Under the pieces are notes generated by a model. That model was not told the DNA's origin. It did no database searches and was given only the letters and a program-made list of their open reading frames with translations. From NCBI GenBank assembly GCA_036961205.1, contig JBALVI010000001.1, positions 992,001-1,056,000 of the forward strand: DNA of 64,000 nt, given 5' to 3'. Made by a program: the position numbers and the translations under genes. Positions 41,784 to 50,953 of this stretch are shown in pieces; position 1 is the first letter of the stretch; every line of letters begins with the position of its first letter. The stretch comes from CALJFL01 sp036961205. GTDB lineage: Bacteria; Pseudomonadota; Gammaproteobacteria; Pseudomonadales; Halieaceae.

Positions 41784-44700
41784 ATGAAAGGGATTATGGG
41801 CTGGTTTATCGATAATCCGATAGCCGCCAATTTACTGATGGTCTTCTTGCTACTGGGGGGAGCCGCAGGACTACCCGCATTGGACAAACAGTTCTTTCCT
41901 GAATTTGAAGTCAACAAAGTTAATGTTTCCCTGGCCTATCCTGGTGCTGGCCCCAAGGAAGTCGAAGAGCAGATTGTCATCCGCATAGAAGAGGCGGTCC
42001 ACGATCTAAACGGGGTCAAAGAGCTCCGTTCAACCGCGCGCCAGGGCGTTGGCAGCGTAGTGATTGAAGCTGAGCCAAACTACGATATGCAGCGCCTGAC
42101 CGCCGAGATCAAGAACCGGGTGGATGCGATCACTACCTTCCCGGTTGACGCCGAAAACCCGATAGTTGCTGAACTTGCCCATCGCCACTTTATGGCCGTG
42201 GTGACGCTTGCCGGTGATATTGGTGAGCGCGAACTGAAAGAACTGGGCGAACGCCTGCGTGACGACCTGGTGGCACAACCCGATGTAGCGGTGGTCGAAT
42301 TGACCGCGCCGCGGGCTTATGAAGTGTCAGTCGAGATATCCGAATATACACTGCGCCGCTACGGCCTGGACTTCTCTGAAGTGGTTGCCGCTATCCGCAA
42401 TTCTTCCTTGAATTTGCCCGCCGGAGCGATTAAAGCTGCCGCTGGTGACATCCAACTACAAACTCGAGGTCAGGCTTATAACAGGAGTGACTTTGAAACA
42501 ATTCCCTTGATGACAACCCGAGAGGGTACGCAGATACAGCTGGGTGATGTCGCTACCATTGTTGATGCATTCGAGGACGTTGATCTACGGAACCGCTTTA
42601 ATGACAAGCCATCACTGAACCTGGAAGTGTATGTCACCACCAAACCCAACGCGCTGCGTACCAGCGAGGCAGTGACAGCATGGGTTGAACGTACGCAAGC
42701 ACAGCTTCCTGAGGAAGTGGAGCTGGTGATATGGCGAGACATGGCCGTGCCCTTTAAAGGTCGCGTGGATACCCTGCTTAAAAACGGTATTGGCGGACTG
42801 ATTCTGGTATTTGTGGTGTTGGTGCTGTTTCTGCGGCCATTGTTGGCCATGTGGGTGTGCATAGGCATTACTGTGTCTTTCATGGGCACATTCTTCGTGC
42901 TGCAGTACACCTCGGTCAGCCTCAATATGATGTCGTTATTCTCGTTCCTGTTGATCCTGGGAATTGTGGTCGACGACGCGATTATTGTCGGTGAGTCGAT
43001 CCACTCCCGGCAAATGGCTGGTGACAGAGGAGCCCGCGCTGCCTTGGCTGGTGTGCAGGGGGTGGTCAAGCCGGTCATGTTCGCGGTAATTAGCACTATG
43101 ATCTTCTTTGTGCCTATGCTGTTTATGCCTGGCGATATGGCGCAAATCGCCGCTCAAATACCCACGGTAGTTATTATTGCCTTGGCGTTTTCGTTGATTG
43201 AGTGCCTGTTGATTCTACCTGCGCATCTGGCCCATATGCGTCCGCCCAGGGCCAGTCGGTATGCCTTTTTACGTCGTCTGGAGGCCATGCGTTTACGCTG
43301 TGCAGACAGTATGACCTGGTTTGCCGGCGAAGTTTTTCGACCTTTTCTGGCCCGTTGCCTGCGCGCCAACACGCTAGTGATCGCATCTTTTCTTTCGGTA
43401 CTGTTTATCAGCTTCGCCATTTACGGTGGCGGCTGGGTAAAGGCGGCTTTTTTCCCGCAGATCAATTCAGACCTGGTCATTGCCCGGGTTACCCTGCCCG
43501 AGGGTGGCGCCTACGCTGATACCTTACGTATTCTGGCGCAGGTCGAATCGGCCGCTTTACAAATAAAGGCTGAATACAACAGCGATGAGCGATTTGCCAG
43601 TGTGTCACCGGTGATTGGTCACATTGGCTCACGCGGTCGTGAAAACGAAATCAGAATTCTTATGGAGTCCACGTCTGATGCGGTCGACGTGAAAGAACTT
43701 GCGCGTCGGTGGCAGGAACAGATTGGCGACGTCAGCCCGGCAGAAAGTTTCCGCGTCGATTTCACCGTGAATGATATGGGTAAGCCCATAAGCCTGGTGC
43801 TGGCTGCCCCGTCACCGGAACACTTGCGTGAGGTCGCGGCCGAGCTTGACGTGATTTTGCAGAGCTATCCCGGTGTATTCAATATCAACGACACCATGGA
43901 AGCCCCGCGAGAAGAGATTGTACTGGGTTTAAAGCCGGCGGCTGAGAACTTGTCTGTGACGCTGGCAGATTTGGCCAGGCAGGTCCGGGAGGCTTTCTAT
44001 GGCGCTGAGGCGCAGCGTATCCCCAGAACGCGTGAAGATGTGCGGGTGATGGTTCGTTACCCATCCGAGGAGAGAATTGCGGTAGATAGTTTACGCGATA
44101 TGCGGGTTCGAACTCCCGGTGGTGATGAGGTGCCCTTCGATACCGTGGCCGAAGTGAACTATCAACCGGGCTATCTCACCATAGAGCGCCTCAACCGTAA
44201 ACGTACGCTGGAGGTCACTGCTGAAGTGGCTGCCGGCACGTCCAATCCGAGAGTGATCGTTGACGATGTCGTAGCTAAACACTTGCCCCAATGGCAGGCG
44301 CTCTACCCTGGCCTCACCATGGCGCTGGATGGAGAGTTGCAGGAGGAATCTGATTTCCTCAATGCCATGCTCAAATATATGGCGATGGCGATGCTGGTTA
44401 TTTACGCGCTGATGGCAATTCCCTTTCGCTCATACTGGCAACCTCTGCTGGTACTAACTGCGGTGCCTTTTGGAATAATGGGCGCTATCTTCGGGCACCT
44501 GATACTGGGCTGGACGGTGAGTATGTTATCCCTGCTGGGAATAATCGCCTGCGCCGGGGTGGTCGTTAACGATAACCTGGTGCTGATAGATCGGATTAAC
44601 CAGTTACGGGCCAGCGGTCATGCGGCCTCAGAGGCGCTGCTGCAAGCCGGCCAAGACCGGTTCCGACCTATTATTTTGACTTCACTCACCACCTTTATTG

Positions 44701-44900
44701 GCTTGCTACCCATTATGTCCGAGACCAGTCTGCAGGCGCAGTTTCTAATACCCATGGTAATTTCACTCTCCTTTGGCGTGCTATTTGCCACCGGTGTGAC
44801 CTTGATTTTGGTGCCATGCCTGTATTTGTTTGGCTGCCAGATTTCTACCCACGTACTACACCGCGGCCAGAACGTACCCGACGCCATTCAGGGCGTTTGA
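41784..44900 (+). CDS. RND efflux transporter, AcrB/HAE1-like
   Basis: A 1038-residue proton-driven pump. It starts MKGIMGWFIDNPIAANLLMV (first transmembrane helix), has two large periplasmic loops, and the essential Asp pair of TM4 in GIVVDDAIIVGES; the equivalent second-half segment is ACAGVVVNDNLVLIDRINQ, and the TM10 region is typical. This divergent HAE1 branch (with LDKQFFPEFEVNKV rather than the AcrB phenylalanine-rich pocket motifs) is common in marine bacteria. Substrates cannot be predicted. A shared terminator follows. Confidence 0.93.
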   Translation: MKGIMGWFIDNPIAANLLMVFLLLGGAAGLPALDKQFFPEFEVNKVNVSLAYPGAGPKEVEEQIVIRIEEAVHDLNGVKELRSTARQGVGSVVIEAEPNYDMQRLTAEIKNRVDAITTFPVDAENPIVAELAHRHFMAVVTLAGDIGERELKELGERLRDDLVAQPDVAVVELTAPRAYEVSVEISEYTLRRYGLDFSEVVAAIRNSSLNLPAGAIKAAAGDIQLQTRGQAYNRSDFETIPLMTTREGTQIQLGDVATIVDAFEDVDLRNRFNDKPSLNLEVYVTTKPNALRTSEAVTAWVERTQAQLPEEVELVIWRDMAVPFKGRVDTLLKNGIGGLILVFVVLVLFLRPLLAMWVCIGITVSFMGTFFVLQYTSVSLNMMSLFSFLLILGIVVDDAIIVGESIHSRQMAGDRGARAALAGVQGVVKPVMFAVISTMIFFVPMLFMPGDMAQIAAQIPTVVIIALAFSLIECLLILPAHLAHMRPPRASRYAFLRRLEAMRLRCADSMTWFAGEVFRPFLARCLRANTLVIASFLSVLFISFAIYGGGWVKAAFFPQINSDLVIARVTLPEGGAYADTLRILAQVESAALQIKAEYNSDERFASVSPVIGHIGSRGRENEIRILMESTSDAVDVKELARRWQEQIGDVSPAESFRVDFTVNDMGKPISLVLAAPSPEHLREVAAELDVILQSYPGVFNINDTMEAPREEIVLGLKPAAENLSVTLADLARQVREAFYGAEAQRIPRTREDVRVMVRYPSEERIAVDSLRDMRVRTPGGDEVPFDTVAEVNYQPGYLTIERLNRKRTLEVTAEVAAGTSNPRVIVDDVVAKHLPQWQALYPGLTMALDGELQEESDFLNAMLKYMAMAMLVIYALMAIPFRSYWQPLLVLTAVPFGIMGAIFGHLILGWTVSMLSLLGIIACAGVVVNDNLVLIDRINQLRASGHAASEALLQAGQDRFRPIILTSLTTFIGLLPIMSETSLQAQFLIPMVISLSFGVLFATGVTLILVPCLYLFGCQISTHVLHRGQNVPDAIQGV

Positions 44901-44907
44901 TTCAGCC

Positions 44908-44936
44908 AAAAAAAAGCCCGCAGCGACGCGGGCTTT
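44908..44936 (-). terminator. Intrinsic terminator of pckA
   Basis: On the minus strand: GCCCGC, GTCGCT, GCGGGC, then eight T. It lies 14 bases after the pckA stop. In the plus direction only TTT follows the stem, so it would end the RND transcript weakly. Confidence 0.9.
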
Positions 44937-44950
44937 GAATCTATCGGGCT

Positions 44951-46507
44951 TTATTTGCTGGGGCCTGCGGCCACAATCGCGTCGGATACCTCGAAGTTCT
45001 TGATGTTCTCCTGGAACAGCACCGCCAGTGTACTGGCCTGCTCGTCGTAGGCCGCATCATCATTCCAGCCTGCCCGTGGGTTGACGTACTGACTGTCAAC
45101 ACCGGCAATCTCCAGTGGAAAATCCAGGTTCAGGATGTCCAGGTGGCCGGTGGCTGTATTGAGCAGGGCACCGCTCTGCGCCGCCGCCACGATGGCGCGT
45201 GTTACAGGGATAGGGAAGCGTTTACCAGAACCCCCTGGAGCACCTGAACCGCCGCTCCAGCCAGTGTTGATAAGATATACCTGGCTTTCAAAGTCGTCGA
45301 TTCGCTTCATCAGTAGCTCGGCGTAATCACCCGCTGGACGGGGCATAAAGGGCGCGCCGAAACAGGTAGAGAAAGTGGGGTGGATGCCAGCCTCGGCGCC
45401 CAATTCGGTGGAGCCTACCCGCGCAGTGTAGCCACTCAGAAAGTGGAAGGCAGCGGCTTCTTTGGACAGGATGGAAATCGGTGGCAGTACCCCGGATACG
45501 TCACAGGTCAGAAAGATGACGCACCTGGGCTCGCCGCCGGCGTTGGTCTCGGTGCGCTTCTCGACGTGCTCCAACGGGTAACAGCAACGACCATTCTCAG
45601 TCAGGCTGGTGTCGCAGTAGTCCGCCAGGCGAGTGTCGTCCACCACCACATTTTCAACAATTGAGCCAAAGCGGATGGCGTCCCAGATAACCGGTTCATT
45701 TTTCTGACTCAGGTCGATTGTCTTGGCATAACACCCGCCTTCCAGGTTAAACACCGAGCCTTTGGCCCAGCCGTGCTCGTCGTCGCCTATCAGGTAGCGG
45801 TCGGGATCGGCCGAGAGTGTTGTTTTCCCGGTGCCGGAAAGACCGAAGAATAAAGTGGTATCACCGTCTTCGCCGACATTTGCCGAGCAGTGCATCGACA
45901 TTACGTCTTTCTCGGGCAGCAGGAAGTTCTGCACGGAAAACATCGCTTTTTTCATTTCACCTGCATAGCGCATGCCGGCAATCAGTACTTTACGCTGGGC
46001 AAAGTTGAGAATGACCACGCCGTCGGAGTTGGTGCCATCGCGTTCGGGCTCACAGACGAAACCAGCGGCATTGATGACTTGCCACTCCGGTTTACGGCCA
46101 CCGTTGTATTGATTGGGCCGGATGAACATATTGCGCCCGAACAGGCCTTGCCAGGCGGTTTCGGTGGACACCTTAACTGGTAGGTAGTGATCGCTGTGCT
46201 CGCCCACATGCAGATGGGCAACAAAACTGTCCCGTCCTGCGAGGTGGGCTTCCACTCTCTCCCACAGGGCGTCAAATTTGTCGCCATCGAAGGGGCGATT
46301 GACTGAACCCCAGTCTATGGATTCTTCGGTGCTGGGCTCGCGCACTATAAATCGGTCTGCTGGAGAGCGGCCAGTGCGTTTGCCGGTGGTCACCAGCAGC
46401 GCTCCACTGTCAGTCAGCGTGGCTTCGCCGCGTTGCAGGGATTCTTCTATCAGTTGAGCGGGCCCCAGATCAATAAGTACCTGGGGGGTGGAAATGTTAG
46501 CGGTCAT
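44951..46507 (-). CDS. pckA: Phosphoenolpyruvate carboxykinase (ATP)
   Basis: Gluconeogenic enzyme converting oxaloacetate and ATP to PEP; 518 residues. The ATP-type kinase loop is GLSGTGKTTLSADPDR (about residue 225), followed by GDDEHGW with metal-binding Asp; TGKRTGRSPADRFIV is the substrate site near the N-terminus; the Cys-containing SMHCSANVGEDG is typical. A lone gene with its own terminator. Confidence 0.96.
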   Translation of the reverse strand: MTANISTPQVLIDLGPAQLIEESLQRGEATLTDSGALLVTTGKRTGRSPADRFIVREPSTEESIDWGSVNRPFDGDKFDALWERVEAHLAGRDSFVAHLHVGEHSDHYLPVKVSTETAWQGLFGRNMFIRPNQYNGGRKPEWQVINAAGFVCEPERDGTNSDGVVILNFAQRKVLIAGMRYAGEMKKAMFSVQNFLLPEKDVMSMHCSANVGEDGDTTLFFGLSGTGKTTLSADPDRYLIGDDEHGWAKGSVFNLEGGCYAKTIDLSQKNEPVIWDAIRFGSIVENVVVDDTRLADYCDTSLTENGRCCYPLEHVEKRTETNAGGEPRCVIFLTCDVSGVLPPISILSKEAAAFHFLSGYTARVGSTELGAEAGIHPTFSTCFGAPFMPRPAGDYAELLMKRIDDFESQVYLINTGWSGGSGAPGGSGKRFPIPVTRAIVAAAQSGALLNTATGHLDILNLDFPLEIAGVDSQYVNPRAGWNDDAAYDEQASTLAVLFQENIKNFEVSDAIVAAGPSK

Positions 46508-46674
46508 GGAGTGAGTCCTGTGTCTTTTTATGCGATACGGCAGTATTTTCAGGAGGCCGTGTCGCCTTTTTCCGAGCTTTTTGGGGGCGCCATTATGTCA
46601 GAATCGACTGTTATTGCGAACGTCAGGCCAATAAAAATTAGTCCTACGTTGGAGGTGCTTGTGCGTGAGGGCAG

Positions 46675-47574
46675 TTAGTGCAGCATAGAGTCGTCAGCCG
46701 GCTTGAACAGGGTCTCAAGATCTTCCCTTAAAAAGGCATAGCGCTGATTGCAGAATTCGCAATCCATGGTGATGGAGCCTTGCTCCACTAGCACAGACTC
46801 GACTTCTTCTGGCCCAATGGCTATCAGCGCATTCAGCGAGCGCTGGCGCGAGCAACTGCAGCTAAATTCGGGCCTGCGCGGTTCGAACACCCTTGTTGGT
46901 TCTTCATGATAGAGCCGAAACAGTAGCTTCTCAGCGTTAAGGCCCAGTAGCTCAGCGGGTTGTAGAGTGGTTGCCAGCGAGCACAGGTGTTGCCACTGTT
47001 CTTCTCGCGCGGCCTCTTCAGTTTGTAGTTGTGCCGGCAGTTGTTGTAATAGCATGCCGGCGGCCCGTTCACCGTCCGAGGTGAGCCAGAACCGCGTATA
47101 CAGTTGCTCCGATTGCAAAAAATAGGCGTCCAGGCTGCGGCTCAGCGAGTTCTCCACCAGCGGAACAATCCCCTGGTAGCGCTGGCCTTTGTCCGGCTCT
47201 ATGGTAATCGCCAGTTGCCCTCTGGCCAATAGCGTGCCGAATTCTTCCGAAGTAGCCTGCTGCGCTCCCCGGGCAATGGCGCGTAGCTTCAGCTCGCTGC
47301 TGCATTCGGCCATGAGCAGAGGGACCTGGCCTTCACTGCGAGCCTGTAAGATCATTTTCCCCTCAAACTTTAGCGTTGTGCTCAACAGGACGGCCGCAGC
47401 CAGGAATTCACCGAGTAACCTGGCGACACCGGGGGCGTACTGATGCGTCTCAAGCAGGTCTTTGAGACTGGCTTGGAGGTGCACGGTTTCGCCGCGTACA
47501 TCAGCGTTATCAAACAAAAAACGGACAGAGCGGTCGCCCTCTGAATCGCTGGGGGGTGCAGGTGTAGGTTTCAT
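46675..47574 (-). CDS. hslO: Redox-regulated chaperone Hsp33
   Basis: A 299-residue chaperone activated by oxidation and unfolding. The zinc-binding redox switch is complete: CSCSRQRS and, after the linker, CEFCNQRY. The N-terminal substrate-binding domain begins DRSVRFLFDNADVRGETVHL. It is divergent from the LLM oxidoreductase gene. pckA follows hslO downstream on the minus strand; in many gammaproteobacteria the two genes are also neighbours. Confidence 0.95.
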   Translation of the reverse strand: MKPTPAPPSDSEGDRSVRFLFDNADVRGETVHLQASLKDLLETHQYAPGVARLLGEFLAAAVLLSTTLKFEGKMILQARSEGQVPLLMAECSSELKLRAIARGAQQATSEEFGTLLARGQLAITIEPDKGQRYQGIVPLVENSLSRSLDAYFLQSEQLYTRFWLTSDGERAAGMLLQQLPAQLQTEEAAREEQWQHLCSLATTLQPAELLGLNAEKLLFRLYHEEPTRVFEPRRPEFSCSCSRQRSLNALIAIGPEEVESVLVEQGSITMDCEFCNQRYAFLREDLETLFKPADDSMLH

Positions 47575-47726
47575 AGAATCATTGTAGTCCAGTGGTAGGT
47601 AAATCTTCTCGGTCAGGTTCAGTATTTGAGGCCAACCGGATGATTTTTCAAGCTGGTCATGACCCCGGCAGTGGCAGCCGCTACAGTGTGTGCGAGATTG
47701 GCCAGAACGGCCATAGGGAGTTGGAC

Positions 47727-48590
47727 ATGAAATTTAGTTATCAGGTGGGCATGAGCGACGCGGATCACTACCTGCCATTGGCGAGGGCGGCGGAGGCAGC
47801 GGGCTTTGACGGTATTACTATCCCCGACAGCATTTGTTATCCCCAGGAGTGCAGCTCTCGCTATCCATACAATAAGGATGGCAGTCGGGAATTTTTGGAG
47901 AGCGTGCCATTTCTGGAAAGCCTGATTGCGGTGAGTGCAATGGCGGCGGCTACCGAGTCCATTCGCTTCGCTACGTTTGTCTATAAGCTTGCGGTGCGTC
48001 AGGCGCCGGTGGTGGCCAAGCAGGTGCAAAGTATTCAGTTGCTGTCCGGGAACCGCTTTGATTTTGGGGTTGGGATTAGCCCCTGGGAGGAGGACTTCGC
48101 GATTTGTGGTGTGCCCTGGGCACGAAGAGGCAAACGTTTTGACGAACAGATAGAGATTATTCGGGGGCTGGAGACGGGTGAATTTTTCGGCTATGAGGGC
48201 GAATTGCATCAGCTGCCGGCAAGCAAGATGTGCCCGGTGCCCCAGGTGGCGACGCCGATTCTGATCGGCGGACACGCTGAGCCGGCTTTACGCCGCGCTG
48301 CTCGCATCGGCGATGGCTGGATGTGTGCCGGGGCCGATATGACGCAATTGAGTGAGTATATTCGGCAAATCATGCAGTTTCGAGAAGACTACGGTACCGG
48401 CGATCGGCCGTTTCGAATTTACACCACCGGCCAGAACGCCTTTACTGCTGAAGGTATTCAACAGCTTGAGGCTCTGGGTGTCACCGATGTTATTATCGCT
48501 TTTCGCGACGTGTACGCGCTACAGCCGGATCATTCGCTAACCCAAAAGCTGGAAATGATGAACTGGTACGCCTCCGAATTTATAACCTAG
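47727..48590 (+). CDS. LLM-class flavin-dependent oxidoreductase
   Basis: About 287 residues in the luciferase-like monooxygenase fold (MKFSYQVGMSDADHYLPLARAAEAAGF, then FATFVYKLAVRQAPVVAKQV, FDFGVGISPWEEDF, and PILIGGHAEPALRRAARIGDGW). Members use FMN or F420 to act on diverse substrates, so the reaction is unknown. Start is ATG 47727 with AGGGAG six bases before it; the frame is open 135 bases upstream without family similarity. Confidence 0.88.
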   Translation: MKFSYQVGMSDADHYLPLARAAEAAGFDGITIPDSICYPQECSSRYPYNKDGSREFLESVPFLESLIAVSAMAAATESIRFATFVYKLAVRQAPVVAKQVQSIQLLSGNRFDFGVGISPWEEDFAICGVPWARRGKRFDEQIEIIRGLETGEFFGYEGELHQLPASKMCPVPQVATPILIGGHAEPALRRAARIGDGWMCAGADMTQLSEYIRQIMQFREDYGTGDRPFRIYTTGQNAFTAEGIQQLEALGVTDVIIAFRDVYALQPDHSLTQKLEMMNWYASEFIT

Positions 48591-48694
48591 CTGCTCTGGC
48601 TGAAGGCGGCCCAGCCGAATAAATTCGGGCCTACCTATTAATGCGGCAGCACCCTAGCTGATATAGTGCCCGCTTTATTTTCGCTGGTGGCCAG

Positions 48695-49573
48695 ATGAGC
48701 AACTCTGCACTTTATGTTCTCACCGTGCTGATCTGGGGCTCTACCTGGTTTGGTATCAGCTACCAGTTGGGTGAAGTGTCGCCACTGGTCTCCATCGCTC
48801 ACCGTTTTATGCTATCTACCGTCGTCATTTTTGCTTATCTGTGGCTGCGCCGCCCCGCTGATATGCGCCTGGCCTGGCGTGATCACGGCTTTGTCGCTCT
48901 GCAGGGAATGTTTCTTTTTTGCCTCAATTATATTTTCATTTACCATGCTGCCGGAATACTGACCAGTGGTTTGGTGGCCGTGGTGTTCTCGACTATGGTT
49001 TTCTTCAATATCGTCAACGGTGCGATATTTCTCGGCAAACCTGTCAGTAAAAACGTCCTTGTGGGTGGCGGCATTGGTTTACTGGGCATGCTGGGACTAT
49101 TCTGGCCGGAACTGCAGGCCCTCAGTTTATCGGACGAAGTTATCCAGGGCCTGTTGATGTGTCTGGCCGGTACTTTTCTGGCCTCGCTGGGGAATATCGT
49201 CGCCTCGCGGAATTCGGCACGACGGCTCCCGGTGCTGACCTGTAATGCCTGGGGCATGTTGTACGGGGCGGTAACACTCTATCTGGCGGCTTTGCTGTTG
49301 GGACAGCCAATCGCTTTTGATTGGCGTCCCTCTTACCTGGTGTCACTGGCGTATCTGTCCATCTTTGGGTCGGTGATCGCTTTTTGGGCGTATCTGAGCC
49401 TGGTGGCTAACATCGGAGTCGACCGTGCCGCCTATACCGGCTTGCTATTTCCAGTGGTTGCGCTGCTTATATCCACCGTTTTTGAAGATTATCAGTGGAG
49501 TTTGGTCGCTGCCGGCGGTCTGGTGCTGGTGTTACTGGGCAATGGCTTGGTTATGCGCCGGGCGCGTAGCTGA
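48695..49573 (+). CDS. EamA/DMT family transporter
   Basis: A 292-residue inner-membrane protein with ten hydrophobic segments in two EamA repeats. The first begins ALYVLTVLIWGSTWFGISYQ (the usual WGS motif) and the second near VIQGLLMCLAGTFLASLGN. It ends with short basic RRARS. Family members export amino acids or metabolites. No substrate clue in the context. Confidence 0.9.
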   Translation: MSNSALYVLTVLIWGSTWFGISYQLGEVSPLVSIAHRFMLSTVVIFAYLWLRRPADMRLAWRDHGFVALQGMFLFCLNYIFIYHAAGILTSGLVAVVFSTMVFFNIVNGAIFLGKPVSKNVLVGGGIGLLGMLGLFWPELQALSLSDEVIQGLLMCLAGTFLASLGNIVASRNSARRLPVLTCNAWGMLYGAVTLYLAALLLGQPIAFDWRPSYLVSLAYLSIFGSVIAFWAYLSLVANIGVDRAAYTGLLFPVVALLISTVFEDYQWSLVAAGGLVLVLLGNGLVMRRARS

Positions 49574-49608
49574 TCTATACTGACACGCATAACAAACAGA
49601 GGTAATTC

Positions 49609-49884
49609 ATGGCCGGATTTCGAGTAACCAAACCCTATACCATGGACAAGGATGAGGTGCGCACAGCCGCCGAAGGGCTGGCCAAAGCCCTAGAGCGCAG
49701 TCATGGCGTGCGCTCTTCCTGGCAGGGCGATACGGTGCGTATTAAGGGCGCCGGAGTTGATGGGACGCTGAGTTTTCACGATGATTTGATCGATGTCTCG
49801 GTCAAGTTAGGTATGCTTGCCAGCGCGTTCAAAGGTCCGCTGAAAAATGAAGTTGAACGCTATCTGGACGAATACATCAGCTGA
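49609..49884 (+). CDS. Polyhydroxyalkanoic acid system family protein
   Basis: A 91-residue protein matching my recall of the putative PHA-granule-region family (PHA_gran_rgn): the N-terminal charged helix (DEVRTAAEGLAKALERSHGV) and the strands SSWQGDTVRIKGAGVDGTLSFHDD in pieces, then the Leu-rich VSVKLGMLASAFKGPL and the C-terminal VERYLDEYI. Its ATG is preceded by AGAGGTAATTC. It lies 9.3 kb from the phasin genes, with no PHA synthase in the window. Its last eight bases overlap the convergent patatin stop. Confidence 0.78.
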   Translation: MAGFRVTKPYTMDKDEVRTAAEGLAKALERSHGVRSSWQGDTVRIKGAGVDGTLSFHDDLIDVSVKLGMLASAFKGPLKNEVERYLDEYIS

Positions 49885-50953
49885 GCACCCTCACACCTTC
49901 CAAGGGGTTCGAGCCAGAGATCAAAGCGGCGAATTCCTCTGCCAGCGCTTTGTTGCGCTCAATACAAACCTGCCAGTAGCTGATTCTCTGTTCATGTTCC
50001 AACCGGGTAAAATCTCTGCGATCCGGAATTTTCCCGTGCGGGAGGTCAGCCACCAATTCAGGGGTGGGACACAGTAAAACCAGTTTGTCTATTTCCGCAA
50101 TACTGGCTTTGCGCCAGGGCAGAAACTTATCAAACCAACCGTGAATAACACTGTCGCTAAAATGCGGATAGAGAATCAGCCCGTCGCCTCGATACTGCCC
50201 CAGGTCGAAATGGTAATCGATGATGCCGCCGTCCCAGTACTTGCCCGCAGGCCCGCCTGGAATATCCCGTTCGCCAGTCAGTACGAAAGGAATGGCGCCG
50301 CTGGCATGCAGTGCCGGGGCCAGACTATTTTGCTGCAGTGGCACAAAGGCGGTTTGGAAATCATCGAAGTTAAGATTCGCGTTGTGATGGGTGCCGCTGT
50401 GATACACCACTCGCTGAAAGGCATGCCTGAGTAGTTTGCGGCTAATTGCATTGCCCAGCGCCGCTGCGCCCATACCAGTGGCCAGGATAGGAGTTGATGA
50501 TGAACCGGTGGGCCCACGGCCACGCGCGGTCACTATATGGGTGGCAACTCGCGGATTGTTGATGACCTGTTCAGTGCCATGATCCTGAAGTACCTGCTGC
50601 AGGGTTCCCATGCTGACTTCGCTCACTTCAGCCGGTGTCGGGCGGCCGTCGTAATGTTGATGCAGATATTCTTGCTCCAGGCGCTCAATGGCGCTGGCTG
50701 GATCCGCGGTAGCAAAACATGCATTGCGCCAGGCGCCTATTGATGACCCCAGGGCAGTGATGGGCTGATCACTGCGCTGCAGGAAGTCGCCAAACAGGAA
50801 GCGATCCAGGTGACTCAGGATGAACCACTTGGGCCCTCCCGAGGCGCCAATCAGCAGGCTGAAATGCTCCGGCTGCCAGCCCTCGCTGGCTATCTTTGCG
50901 GCGGCAGTTTTCCCCAGGCAAACCTGTAGCGCTTTAACTGCCATGACGGACAT
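49877..50953 (-). CDS. Patatin-like phospholipase
   Basis: A 358-residue serine acyl hydrolase. The oxyanion loop is GASGGPKW, the nucleophile elbow GSSIG and the catalytic Asp is in WDGGIIDYHF, the full patatin dyad. No signal peptide, so probably cytoplasmic or membrane-associated. The start is ATG 50953 or 50944; both overlap the end of the AraC gene, so the two are coupled on the minus strand. Confidence 0.88.
   Translation of the reverse strand: MSVMAVKALQVCLGKTAAAKIASEGWQPEHFSLLIGASGGPKWFILSHLDRFLFGDFLQRSDQPITALGSSIGAWRNACFATADPASAIERLEQEYLHQHYDGRPTPAEVSEVSMGTLQQVLQDHGTEQVINNPRVATHIVTARGRGPTGSSSTPILATGMGAAALGNAISRKLLRHAFQRVVYHSGTHHNANLNFDDFQTAFVPLQQNSLAPALHASGAIPFVLTGERDIPGGPAGKYWDGGIIDYHFDLGQYRGDGLILYPHFSDSVIHGWFDKFLPWRKASIAEIDKLVLLCPTPELVADLPHGKIPDRRDFTRLEHEQRISYWQVCIERNKALAEEFAALISGSNPLEGVRVLS

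Noticed and set aside
46433..46678. 81-residue frame between pckA and hslO
   Set aside because: Begins inside pckA on the opposite strand, no family match, occupies the promoter region.
47619..48275. 218-residue frame antisense to the LLM gene
   Set aside because: Shadow frame with no recognisable domain.
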